Positions 1-6,840 of a DNA stretch of 13,516 bases are shown piece by piece (within the stretch, counting starts at the first letter, position 1; every line of letters starts with the position of its first letter). Location: contig JAZRMU010000011.1 in the NCBI GenBank assembly GCA_045647785.1, positions 1 to 13,516 of the forward strand, read 5' to 3'. The stretch comes from SIG565 sp045647785 (GTDB lineage: Bacteria; Bacillota; Clostridia; Oscillospirales; Acutalibacteraceae). The notes below the pieces were generated by a model that saw nothing but the letters and a program-made list of their open reading frames with translations, ran no database searches and was not told the origin of the DNA. The translations under genes were made by a program, and so were the position numbers.

Positions 1-1326
1 CAGGAGGCGTACACCTTTGCTCGCACTGCATTTGAAATTTCTGAAAAGTACGATACTCCCGTGCTGCTGCGTATGTGCACCCGAATTGCGCATAGCCAGT
101 CGGTCGTTGAAACAGCAGAGGCCATCCCCGCAGTGCTTAAAGATTATGAGAAAACTCCTGCTAAATATATTATGATGCCGGGCAACGCTATCAAGCGCCA
201 CCCTATAGTTGAGGAGCGCACCGCAGCCCTTGCCGAGCTTGCCGAAAACTGCATTTACAACACCGTAGAATATGCCGATTCTGAAATTGGTATTATCACC
301 TCGGGCTGCTCCTACCTTTATGTTAAGGAGGCACTTGGAGATAGCGCAAGCATTCTTAAAATCGGTATGCCCCATCCCCTGCCCGAAAAAACTATTCGCG
401 ATTTTGCTGCAAAGCATAAGAAGCTTTATGTAATTGAAGAGCTTGACCCGATTATTGAAACCTATGTGCGCTCTCTCGGAATAGAGTGCATCGGTAAGGA
501 AAAATTTTCTATTTTAGGCGAGTTCTCACAGCAGACCATTCGTACGGCATTCGGCATTGAGGGTAATGTCGGCGTTAGCGCCGATTCGGTGATTCCGAAC
601 CGCCCGCCTATGATGTGTGCAGGCTGCCCGCATAGAGGTATGTTCTATACTTTAGCCCGCCGTAAAATCACCGTTCACGGCGATATCGGCTGCTACACCC
701 TCGGCGCAGTTCCGCCTCTTTCGGCTCTTGACTCCACCCTTTGTATGGGTGCTTCGGTTTCAGGACTTCACGGCTTTAATATCGCCCGTGGCGAGGAGGC
801 TGAAGGCAAATCGGTTGCCGTTATCGGCGATTCAACCTTTATGCACTCGGGTATGACAGGTCTTGTAAATATCGCTTATAACGCAACAAATTCCACCGTT
901 ATTATTCTTGATAACTCCATTACCGGTATGACAGGACACCAGCAAAACCCAACAACAGGCTATAATATTAAGGGCGACCCCGCCGCAAAGGTGGATTTAG
1001 AGGCACTTTGCCATGCTCTCGGAATTCGCCGCGTGCGCGTTGTTGACCCGTATGACCTTGCGGCTTGTGATACCGCTATTAAAGAGGAGCTTGCAGCCAA
1101 AGAACCGTCTGTTATTATTTCTCGCAGACCCTGTGTTCTGCTAAAATCGGTTAAGCCGCTGCCCGCACTTCGTGTAGAGGATGATAAGTGCCGCAGTTGC
1201 AAACGCTGTATGGGACTTGGATGCCCTGCTATCAGTATGAAAGACGGCAAGGCTAAAATTGATGCTACATTATGTGTAGGCTGTGGTGTTTGCCAGCAGC
1301 TTTGCGCATTCGACGCAATAAATTAA
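1..1326 (+). CDS. iorA: Indolepyruvate ferredoxin oxidoreductase alpha subunit, 5'-truncated by window edge
   Basis: The frame is open from base 1, so the gene begins upstream; 441 C-terminal residues are visible, and family members are about 580-600, so roughly the first quarter is missing. The enzyme interconverts aryl-pyruvates (indolepyruvate, phenylpyruvate, 4-hydroxyphenylpyruvate) with arylacetyl-CoA plus CO2, using thiamine diphosphate and ferredoxin in the cytoplasm of anaerobes. Visible evidence is a TPP-binding half with CAGCPHRG (about bases 616-639), GDIGCYTLG, then GDSTFMHSG and DNSITGMTGHQ, which together form the Mg-TPP site. A C-terminal ferredoxin-like tail follows, with cysteines at codons starting 1189, 1198, 1207 and 1222 (CX2CX2CX4CP) and at 1273, 1282, 1291 and 1303 (CX2CX2CX3C), enough for two 4Fe-4S clusters. 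iorB follows 11 nt after the stop, so the subunits are co-expressed. The physiological direction is discussed under the T-box; substrate preference among the aryl-pyruvates cannot be read from sequence. Confidence 0.95.
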   Translation, partial: QEAYTFARTAFEISEKYDTPVLLRMCTRIAHSQSVVETAEAIPAVLKDYEKTPAKYIMMPGNAIKRHPIVEERTAALAELAENCIYNTVEYADSEIGIITSGCSYLYVKEALGDSASILKIGMPHPLPEKTIRDFAAKHKKLYVIEELDPIIETYVRSLGIECIGKEKFSILGEFSQQTIRTAFGIEGNVGVSADSVIPNRPPMMCAGCPHRGMFYTLARRKITVHGDIGCYTLGAVPPLSALDSTLCMGASVSGLHGFNIARGEEAEGKSVAVIGDSTFMHSGMTGLVNIAYNATNSTVIILDNSITGMTGHQQNPTTGYNIKGDPAAKVDLEALCHALGIRRVRVVDPYDLAACDTAIKEELAAKEPSVIISRRPCVLLKSVKPLPALRVEDDKCRSCKRCMGLGCPAISMKDGKAKIDATLCVGCGVCQQLCAFDAIN

Positions 1327-1337
1327 GGAGGCGCGCT

Positions 1338-1910
1338 ATGAATACTAAAAGTGTAATGATTGTCGGCGTTGGTGGACAGGGTAGTCTGCTTGCCTCGAAA
1401 CTGCTTGGTAATCTTTTAACCGCCGAAGGCTTTGATGTTAAGGTTAGCGAGGTTCACGGTATGAGCCAGCGTGGCGGCTCGGTTGTAACCTATGTTCGCT
1501 TCGGCGATAAGGTTTATTCCCCCATTGTTACCGAGGGAGAGGCCGATATTATAATCTCATTTGAAAAATTAGAGGCTGCAAGATACGCTAAATACCTAAA
1601 GCCCGACGGTGTTATTATCGTTAACACCCAACAAATCGACCCAATGCCCGTTATAATCGGCGCAGCAGAGTACCCCGACAATGTTTTAGAGGAGCTCACA
1701 AACAAAGGGCTCACCGTTGAGGCACTCGATGCTCTCTCTCTTGCTGAACAGGCAGGCTCTTCGAAGGCAGTTAACATTGTTCTTATGGGTAAAGCCGCAA
1801 AGCGTTTCGGCATTGACAAGGAGCGTTGGCTTACCGCCATCGAAAACACAGTGGCTCCGAAATTCACCGAAATGAATAAGCAGGCATTCGAGCTCGGCTA
1901 CAACCTCTAA
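1338..1910 (+). CDS. iorB: Indolepyruvate oxidoreductase beta subunit
   Basis: This 190-residue protein has the normal size for the family and consists of one pyruvate ferredoxin/flavodoxin oxidoreductase gamma-type domain. It begins MNTKSVMIVGVGGQG, with the glycine-rich VGGQG at residues 11-15 and the family signature GMSQRGGSV at 41-49. It partners IorA to form the complete keto-acid:ferredoxin oxidoreductase. The ATG at 1338 is chosen because AAGGAGG (1325-1331), overlapping the iorA stop, sits 6 nt upstream; an earlier in-frame start at 1272 would run through the iorA Fe-S coding region and has no such site. No hairpin-plus-T terminator follows the stop, so transcripts from upstream could run on into the T-box leader. 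Confidence 0.95.
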   Translation: MNTKSVMIVGVGGQGSLLASKLLGNLLTAEGFDVKVSEVHGMSQRGGSVVTYVRFGDKVYSPIVTEGEADIIISFEKLEAARYAKYLKPDGVIIVNTQQIDPMPVIIGAAEYPDNVLEELTNKGLTVEALDALSLAEQAGSSKAVNIVLMGKAAKRFGIDKERWLTAIENTVAPKFTEMNKQAFELGYNL

Positions 1911-1928
1911 AAATTTTTAAAAAAACAC

Positions 1929-1957
1929 TTGACTATAACTGTTCGAAGTGCTAAAAT
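1929..1957 (+). promoter_or_regulatory. Sigma-A-type promoter of the T-box/ligase operon
   Basis: TTGACT at 1929-1934 and TAAAAT at 1952-1957 are separated by exactly 17 nt, five of six matches to each vegetative consensus hexamer. Transcription would start around 1963-1966, just ahead of the first T-box helix. It lies 18 nt after the iorB stop, so the ligase and ACT genes have their own transcription start separate from iorAB. Confidence 0.75.
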
Positions 1958-1970
1958 GTTAAACAATAAA

Positions 1971-2233
1971 GATGCTTGAGCGAAAATTAGTATCCGAAAA
2001 TATCATTTTCAGAGAGCTGCGGTCGGTGTGATGCAGCAATGTAAAGTCGGTGAATTCCTTTCGTTAGTCGTTGGCTGAAGGTTTTCTGTGTAGGTCAAAC
2101 GGGTTCGACCGTTATATCGACATGAGTGTGTTTGCACTTGGAGGCTGCTATCGTGAGGTAACAGCAAATAGAGGTGGTACCACGGGAAATTTCTCGTCCT
2201 CTGTATTCCAAACGGAATGCAGAGGACTTTTTT
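1971..2233 (+). ncRNA. T-box riboswitch leader, probable Phe (UUC) specifier
   Basis: Stem I lower helix pairs AGCGAAA (1979-1985) with TTTCGTT (2059-2065). The specifier loop has AGTA (1989-1992) opposite GAA (2052-2054), the usual loop-E arrangement, capped by CCGA/TCGG (1994-1997 with 2047-2050). The triplet directly after GAA is TTC at 2055-2057, which would read a Phe tRNA (anticodon GAA). The distal part has AGAGAG (2011-2016) and the hairpin GCTGC/GCAGC (2016-2020 with 2033-2037) around a GGTCGGTGTGAT loop. A central hairpin AACGG/CCGTT (2098-2113) and a stem III-like hairpin (2144-2165) follow. The T-box sequence AGGTGGTACCACG (2172-2184) contains TGGT (2175-2178), complementary to a tRNA 3' ACCA, which fits the A discriminator of tRNA-Phe and disfavours tRNA-Trp, usually G. 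The AGAGG/CCTCT antiterminator (2170-2174 with 2198-2202) competes with the terminator. The T-box call is near certain; the UUC specifier is likely. Confidence 0.95.
2196..2233 (+). terminator. Intrinsic terminator of the T-box leader
   Basis: A 14-bp stem pairs 2196-2209 with 2214-2227, with one G-T pair and an AAAC loop, followed by six T (2228-2233). Its 5' arm contains CCTCT (2198-2202), which the antiterminator helix claims when uncharged tRNA is bound, so terminator and antiterminator are mutually exclusive. Confidence 0.93.
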
Positions 2234-2291
2234 GTTAGCTTCTGCAATCCAGCCACTTATTCCATACATATTGCAGAAAGGATGAATTTAA

Positions 2292-3602
2292 ATGGAAAAG
2301 CGTTATTATCAAAAAGAATTCGAAACAATGCCCGTTGATGAGCTTAAGGCTTTGCAGTCCGAAAAGCTTGTCCGTCAGGTGCGCCATGTCTATGAGAATG
2401 TTGAATACTACCGCCATCTTATGGATGAAAAGGGCGTTACCCCCGACGATATTAAAGGTATAGAGGATCTGCACAAGCTGCCCTTTTTAACCAAGAGCGA
2501 CCTGCGCGATGCTTACCCCTATGGACTGCTGGCGAAGCCGCTGAATGAGTGTGTTCGCATTCATTCAACCTCGGGCACAACAGGAAAAAGGGTTGTTGCC
2601 TTCTACACCCAGCACGATGTTGATTTGTGGGAGGACTGCTGCGCAAGAGCTATTGTTGCTGCAGGTGGCAGCGAAAACGATGTTTGTCAGGTAGCCTACG
2701 GTTACGGACTATTCACAGGCGGTGCAGGTATGCACGGTGGCTCACACAAGGTAGGCAGCCTAACGCTGCCCATGTCGTCGGGCAACACCGAAAGACAAAT
2801 TCAGTTTATGATGGACCTTGGAGCTACCATTCTTTGCGCTACCCCATCTTATGCCGCATATCTAGGCGAATCGCTTACCGAGCAGGGCTACACCCCCGAT
2901 ACAATTCCGCTAAAAGCGGGCATTTTCGGTGCCGAGCCTTGGACAGAGGAGATGCGCAAAAGCATCGAAAACACCCTTGGAATTAAAGCCTATGATATTT
3001 ACGGTCTCACCGAAACCAGCGGTCCCGGTGTCGCCTTTGAGTGCGAAGAGCAGTCAGGCATGCATATTAACGAGGACCACTTTTTAGCCGAAATTGTTGA
3101 CCCCGAAACCCTCGAGCCCCTGCCCGAGGGTGAAAAGGGTGAGCTTGTTTTCACCGCCCTTGATAAGGAAGCCTTCCCGTTGCTTCGCTACAGAACACGC
3201 GACATCTGCGTTCTCTCCCGCAAAAAATGCTCCTGCGGCAGAACGCTTATAAAAATGGCAAAGCCGATGGGCAGAAGCGATGATATGCTCATTATCCGCG
3301 GTGTAAATGTTTTCCCCAGCCAGATTGAGGCGGTGCTGCTGGCCGAAGGCTATCAGCCCAACTATCAGATAATTGTTGACCGTCAGGGCAACAACGACAC
3401 CTTTGACGTTAATGTTGAAATGAGCGCCGAGCATTTCTCGGATACCGTAAGCGGTGTAACCGCGCTCGAAAAGAAGCTTTCGACTGCTATGAAGACCATG
3501 CTTGGCATTAACCCGACCGTTCATCTGGTAGCGCCGAAGAGCATTGTCAGAAGTGAAGGCAAGGCAGTACGCGTTATCGACAAACGCAAGCTACACGATT
3601 AA
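2292..3602 (+). CDS. paaK: Phenylacetate-CoA ligase family (arylacetate-CoA ligase)
   Basis: This 436-residue AMP-forming acyl-CoA synthetase has the usual PaaK length. It activates phenylacetate (or indoleacetate/hydroxyphenylacetate) with ATP and CoA to the arylacetyl-CoA, the same thioester that IorAB makes or uses. Visible motifs are the phosphate loop STSGTTGKR (92-100), YGLTE (237-241), YRTRD (300-304, whose Asp is the family ribose-binding residue), a CSCGR segment (313-317), GRSDDMLIIRGVNVFPSQIE (327-346) at the domain hinge, and a C-terminal lid ending with GKAVRVIDKR, whose Lys424 is the expected adenylation lysine. The ATG is preceded by AGAAAGGA about 10 nt upstream. It is the first gene behind the T-box terminator and is followed 15 nt later by the ACT gene. 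Which arylacetate it prefers is not visible; the Phe specifier points to phenylacetate. Confidence 0.92.
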   Translation: MEKRYYQKEFETMPVDELKALQSEKLVRQVRHVYENVEYYRHLMDEKGVTPDDIKGIEDLHKLPFLTKSDLRDAYPYGLLAKPLNECVRIHSTSGTTGKRVVAFYTQHDVDLWEDCCARAIVAAGGSENDVCQVAYGYGLFTGGAGMHGGSHKVGSLTLPMSSGNTERQIQFMMDLGATILCATPSYAAYLGESLTEQGYTPDTIPLKAGIFGAEPWTEEMRKSIENTLGIKAYDIYGLTETSGPGVAFECEEQSGMHINEDHFLAEIVDPETLEPLPEGEKGELVFTALDKEAFPLLRYRTRDICVLSRKKCSCGRTLIKMAKPMGRSDDMLIIRGVNVFPSQIEAVLLAEGYQPNYQIIVDRQGNNDTFDVNVEMSAEHFSDTVSGVTALEKKLSTAMKTMLGINPTVHLVAPKSIVRSEGKAVRVIDKRKLHD

Positions 3603-3617
3603 TAGGAGGTAGTAAAA

Positions 3618-4049
3618 ATGGCTATTAACCAACTTAATGTTTTTGTTGAAAATAAGCAGGGGGCTCTTGTATCAATCACAAGTGCACTGGCTCGCAGCGA
3701 AATAAATATCCGCGCATTATCCATTGCCGATACCGAGGAGTTTGGTATTCTGCGACTGATTGTTAACGATACCGAAACTGCAAAGGAAATGCTCGAGGAG
3801 CTGGGCTACCTTATCAAAATAACCCCCGTTGTAGGCGTTAAAATAGGTGATGCACCGGGAAAGCTTTCCACAGCTCTTGAGGTGCTGGATAAAGAAAGTA
3901 TAAATATGGAATATTTGTATGCCTTTATGGCGCGTACCGAACGCCACGCGTATGTGGTACTCCGCGTTGCTGATAACGCACACGCCGAGGCAGCTCTTGA
4001 GGCTGCAGGCTTCCACATTATCACCGATGCCGATATAGAAAAGCTTTAA
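3618..4049 (+). CDS. Tandem ACT-domain amino-acid-binding protein
   Basis: This 143-residue protein consists of two ACT domains (about 3-68 and 71-140) and nothing else. Each starts with a beta strand and a glycine turn (NKQGAL near residue 15; DAPGKL near 81), the region where ACT domains bind amino acids at their dimer interface. There is no enzyme or DNA-binding domain. Stand-alone ACT pairs of this sort commonly sit beside PaaK-like ligases and IorAB, and are thought to sense an amino acid and modulate a partner; a Phe-type ligand and a ligase or oxidoreductase partner are inference. Start choice is firm: AGGAGG at 3604-3609, 8 nt before the ATG. It ends the T-box operon 12 nt before a strong terminator. 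Confidence 0.9.
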   Translation: MAINQLNVFVENKQGALVSITSALARSEINIRALSIADTEEFGILRLIVNDTETAKEMLEELGYLIKITPVVGVKIGDAPGKLSTALEVLDKESINMEYLYAFMARTERHAYVVLRVADNAHAEAALEAAGFHIITDADIEKL

Positions 4050-4061
4050 AATTTAGCATCT

Positions 4062-4099
4062 GCCGAATTAACGCATTGCGTTAATTCGGCTTTACTTTT
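4062..4099 (+). terminator. Intrinsic terminator of the ligase-ACT operon
   Basis: A perfect 13-bp inverted repeat pairs 4062-4074 (GCCGAATTAACGC) with 4078-4090 around a 3-nt ATT loop, followed by TTTACTTTT (4091-4099). It separates the aromatic block from the polysaccharide operon. Its T-tract is shared with the -35 element of the next promoter. Confidence 0.92.
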
Positions 4100-4119
4100 A
4101 TATATATTTGTGGTATAAT
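4091..4119 (+). promoter_or_regulatory. Extended -10 promoter of the polysaccharide operon
   Basis: TATAAT (4114-4119) is a perfect -10 hexamer preceded by TGG, giving the extended TGnTATAAT form. Exactly 17 nt upstream is TTTACT (4091-4096), four of six matches to the -35 consensus, lying in the U-tract of the terminator. Predicted start is near 4125-4127, leaving about a 50-nt leader before the ATG at 4177. This is the only convincing promoter seen for the operon. Confidence 0.78.
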
Positions 4120-4129
4120 AACAAAAATA

Positions 4130-4143
4130 GGGCAGGTATGCCC
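4130..4143 (+). other. Short inverted repeat in the 5' leader of the polysaccharide operon
   Basis: GGGCA (4130-4134) and TGCCC (4139-4143) flank GGTA, immediately after the predicted transcription start. It could be a 5'-end RNA hairpin or a small operator half-site pair. The stem is only 5 bp, so its function is uncertain. Confidence 0.35.
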
Positions 4144-4176
4144 AAAATACATTTTTTGGAACGGAAAGTGTTATTT

Positions 4177-4803
4177 ATGTATAAAAATTTTCTCAAAAGA
4201 CTAATCGATATTTTTCTTTCCCTTTGCGGAATTGTTGTGCTGGCTCTGCCCATGCTCATTATCGCGGTTGTTATTAAAATCGACGACCCCGGTCCTGCTA
4301 TTTTCAAACAAAAAAGAGTTGGTAAGAACAAGGAGCTTTTCTGGCTTTATAAATTCCGCAGTATGAAGGTCAGCACCCCCGATATACCTACCCATCAGCT
4401 TGAAAATCCCGAGCAGTACATCAGCCGTGTCGGCAATTTCATAAGAAGAACAAGCCTCGATGAGCTTCCGCAGCTTTTCAACATTTTTATGGGAAAAATG
4501 AGTGTTGTAGGTCCACGCCCCGCTCTTTGGAATCAGGACGACCTTATTGCAGAGCGCGATAAATACGGCGCAAATAGTGTTCGCCCCGGTCTTACCGGTT
4601 GGGCACAGATAAACGGTCGAGATGAACTTGAAATTCCCGATAAAGCGGCGCTTGACGGAGTTTATATCGAAAAAATGAGCTTTCTGTTCGACCTGAAGTG
4701 CTTCTTTGGCACATTTATTTCGGTGTTTAAGGGCGACGGCGTTGTTGAGGGCGGCACAGGAGAGCTACACCGCGAGGCGGAGAAAAACAAGAAGGAAGAT
4801 TAA
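4177..4803 (+). CDS. Undecaprenyl-phosphate sugar phosphotransferase (priming enzyme)
   Basis: This 208-residue protein is a monotopic phosphoglycosyl transferase of the PglC/EpsL type, the minimal catalytic form without the extra N-terminal helices of WbaP/WcaJ. It transfers a sugar-1-phosphate from a UDP-sugar to undecaprenyl phosphate at the inner membrane face, the first step of the repeat unit. Seen are an N-terminal membrane segment (about 10-34), the DDPGPAIFKQKRVG motif (36-49), KFRSM (59-63), the DELPQL catalytic dyad Asp95-Glu96, SVVGPRPAL (109-117), and RPGLTGWAQINGR (136-148). The ATG at 4177 is chosen because the reading directly before the hydrophobic helix matches family N-termini and GGAAAG sits about 8 nt upstream; longer in-frame starts would overlap the promoter. 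The donor sugar cannot be read from sequence. The final codons AAG GAA GAT supply the ribosome site of the next gene, which starts with zero spacing. Confidence 0.93.
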   Translation: MYKNFLKRLIDIFLSLCGIVVLALPMLIIAVVIKIDDPGPAIFKQKRVGKNKELFWLYKFRSMKVSTPDIPTHQLENPEQYISRVGNFIRRTSLDELPQLFNIFMGKMSVVGPRPALWNQDDLIAERDKYGANSVRPGLTGWAQINGRDELEIPDKAALDGVYIEKMSFLFDLKCFFGTFISVFKGDGVVEGGTGELHREAEKNKKED

Positions 4804-5676
4804 ATGAAAAAAATTCTTATTACGGGAGCAGGCAGCTATATCGGCTGCGCAACCGAAAAATATCTTAACAACTTTTCCGGCGAATATCAGGTTGATACAC
4901 TCGATATGCTCGACAGCGGTTGGAAGGAAAAAAACTTTTCAGAATATGACAGTGTTTTCCATGTTGCAGGAATTGCTCATTCCGATGGCGGTAAAATAAG
5001 CCGTGAACGCGAAGCACTTTACTATGCAGTTAATACCGACCTTACTATCGAGGTTGCTGAAAAGGCCAAGGCTGACGGTGCCCGCCAATTCATTTTTATG
5101 AGCAGCGCCATTGTATATGGCGACAGCGCACCGATCGGCAAAACAAAGCGCATTACTGCCGATACCCCGTTATCTCCTGCCAACTGCTATGGCGACAGCA
5201 AGGTTCGAGCAGAGCGCGGCATTCTTCCGCTGCAGAGCGATAGCTTTAATGTGGCTGTGCTCCGCCCGCCTATGATTTACGGTAGCGGCAGCCGTGGCAA
5301 CTATCCCATTCTTCGCAAATTAGCGCTAAAGCTGCCCGTTTTTCCAAAAGTTAAAAACGAGCGCTCTATGCTATACATCGAAAACCTTACCGAGTTTGTA
5401 AGGTTAATAATTGACAACTGCGATAAAGGCATTTTTTGGCCGCAAAACAAGGAGTATTCCGACACCTGCGAGCTAATATCCCTAATCGCTGCAGCACACG
5501 GTAAAAAGCCTCTGATGATCGGCGGCTTCGCCCCCGTTCTCAAAGTTTTAAGCCATATTACAGGGCTTGTAAACAAGGCGTTCGGCAGTCTCTCTTATGA
5601 CCAATCGATTAGTGAGTACCACACCGAATACCGCAAGTTTTCTTTAGAGCAATCCATAAATAAAAGTGAAAAATAA
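4804..5676 (+). CDS. NAD-dependent epimerase/dehydratase (extended SDR)
   Basis: This 290-residue protein has a Rossmann fold nucleotide-sugar modifying enzyme layout. The N-terminal TGAGSYIG (7-14) is the NAD(P) glycine motif, FMSSAIVYG (98-106) carries the active-site serine region, and Tyr129-Gly-Asp-Ser-Lys133 is the YxxxK catalytic pair; RPPMIYG (154-160) is the usual substrate-side motif. It probably epimerises or otherwise modifies a UDP- or lipid-linked sugar used by the cluster, and the closest common label is UDP-glucose 4-epimerase-like. It is somewhat shorter than classical GalE (about 330-340), so a specialised substrate is possible. Its ATG follows the previous TAA directly and uses a GAAGGAAG site inside the upstream gene, implying translational coupling with the priming transferase and perhaps a role in choosing or modifying the first sugar. 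Confidence 0.87.
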   Translation: MKKILITGAGSYIGCATEKYLNNFSGEYQVDTLDMLDSGWKEKNFSEYDSVFHVAGIAHSDGGKISREREALYYAVNTDLTIEVAEKAKADGARQFIFMSSAIVYGDSAPIGKTKRITADTPLSPANCYGDSKVRAERGILPLQSDSFNVAVLRPPMIYGSGSRGNYPILRKLALKLPVFPKVKNERSMLYIENLTEFVRLIIDNCDKGIFWPQNKEYSDTCELISLIAAAHGKKPLMIGGFAPVLKVLSHITGLVNKAFGSLSYDQSISEYHTEYRKFSLEQSINKSEK

Positions 5677-5685
5677 GGAGCCAAA

Positions 5686-6837
5686 ATGAAAAAACGCGCC
5701 TTGATGTACGCTTCCGTAGCGTCAATGATCCAACAATTCAATATGGGGAATATCCGTCTTTTGCTTTCAATAGGGTACGAGGTAGATGTTGCTTGCAATA
5801 TGCTGCACGGCTCTTCCATTTCAGCCGAACGAATCGCCGCCATGGAGCAAGAGCTTGAGGAAATGGGCGTTAAAACCTATCATATTCCCATTCCGCGAAA
5901 GATAACAGCGCTTGGCGATATTTTTCGCTCACTTAAAGAAACTCGCCGCCTTATGAACGAGCGTGAATATTCCATTATTCACTGCCATTCCCCTATCGGC
6001 GGTATGATTTGCCGCATAGCGCACCGCGTAAGCCGCGGATACAAAAAAGCAAAAATGCTCTACACGGCTCACGGCTTCCACTTTTTCAAAGGCGCGCCTA
6101 AAATCAATTGGCTGCTCTTCTATCCTGTAGAAAAGCTTTGCTCACGCTTCACCGACATTCTGCTTACAATAAACGGTGAGGATTATGAGCGTGCAACAAC
6201 TAAATTCCACGCTAAAAAAACAGTTAAGGTGCACGGAGCAGGTATTTCGCCCGATAAGCTGGCAAGCGGCTCGGTGGGTCGCACCGACAAGCGCATTGAA
6301 CTCGGACTTACCGACGAAACCACCATTATCCTCTCCGTAGGAGAACTCAACTCCAACAAAAATCATTCCTTGGTAATTGAAGCACTATCCGATATTAAGG
6401 ATCGCGATATCCACTATGTAATCGTAGGTCAAGGTCATTTCCGCGAGGCTCTGCAAGCCAAGGCAGAGGAGTGCGGACTTGGCGGCAGGGTGCATCTGCT
6501 CGGATTCCGCACCGATGTCAGCGAATTATACAGTATGTCCGATATATTTGTTCTGCCATCGTTCCGCGAGGGGCTCTCTGTTGCCCTTATGGAGGCAATG
6601 GCAAGCGGGCTTGCCTGCGCGGGAAGCCACATTCGCGGTAATACAGATTTAATAGATGAGCAGGGCGGCACATTGTTCGCTTCTGGAGATAAGGATAGCT
6701 GCCGCGAAGCAATTATAAAGCTGCTCGACAGCGACTGCCAAAAGCTAGGCAGCTATAACCGCGAAAAAATCAAGCCCTTTTTTATAGACTCGGTGCTTGA
6801 GGAAATGCGCAGCATTTATGTTGAGGCGGAGGCTTAA
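5686..6837 (+). CDS. Glycosyltransferase family 4 (first of three)
   Basis: This 383-residue protein is a GT-B fold retaining glycosyltransferase. The N-terminal half is a family-4-type acceptor domain with HCHSPIGGMICRIAHR and YTAHGFHFFKGAP, typical of capsule GT4 enzymes that act second, on the lipid-linked first sugar. The C-terminal half (about 200-370) has SVGELNSNKNH, LLGFRTDVSELYSMSDIFVLPS, and the EX7E pair Glu295/Glu303 in FREGLSVALMEAMASG, which binds the nucleotide-sugar donor. There is no signal peptide; it acts on the cytoplasmic face of the membrane. AAGGAG (5675-5680), overlapping the previous stop, supports the ATG. Its place after the priming enzyme and epimerase suggests, as inference, that it adds the second sugar. 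Confidence 0.92.
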   Translation: MKKRALMYASVASMIQQFNMGNIRLLLSIGYEVDVACNMLHGSSISAERIAAMEQELEEMGVKTYHIPIPRKITALGDIFRSLKETRRLMNEREYSIIHCHSPIGGMICRIAHRVSRGYKKAKMLYTAHGFHFFKGAPKINWLLFYPVEKLCSRFTDILLTINGEDYERATTKFHAKKTVKVHGAGISPDKLASGSVGRTDKRIELGLTDETTIILSVGELNSNKNHSLVIEALSDIKDRDIHYVIVGQGHFREALQAKAEECGLGGRVHLLGFRTDVSELYSMSDIFVLPSFREGLSVALMEAMASGLACAGSHIRGNTDLIDEQGGTLFASGDKDSCREAIIKLLDSDCQKLGSYNREKIKPFFIDSVLEEMRSIYVEAEA

Positions 6838-6840
6838 ACT

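Noticed and set aside
1272..1337. Upstream in-frame start for iorB
   Set aside because: It would add 22 residues translated out of frame from the iorA Fe-S region; the AAGGAGG at 1325-1331 supports the ATG at 1338.
1911..1928. A/T-rich palindrome after iorB considered as a terminator
   Set aside because: AAAAATTTTT has no GC stem and is followed by A rather than T residues, so it does not look like an intrinsic terminator.
2055..2057. Trp or Tyr specifier for the T-box
   Set aside because: The triplet after the GAA of the specifier loop is TTC; no TGG or TAC occupies that place, and the TGGT bulge favours an A discriminator, unlike tRNA-Trp.
2009..2269. 86-codon minus-strand open frame in the iorB-paaK gap
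   Set aside because: It coincides with the T-box RNA, whose base pairing explains the sequence; the translation has no motif.
3084..3524. 146-codon open frame on the minus strand inside the ligase gene
   Set aside because: It lies wholly within a clearly conserved PaaK coding region, has no ribosome site or family motif, and reads as an antisense shadow of the codon pattern.
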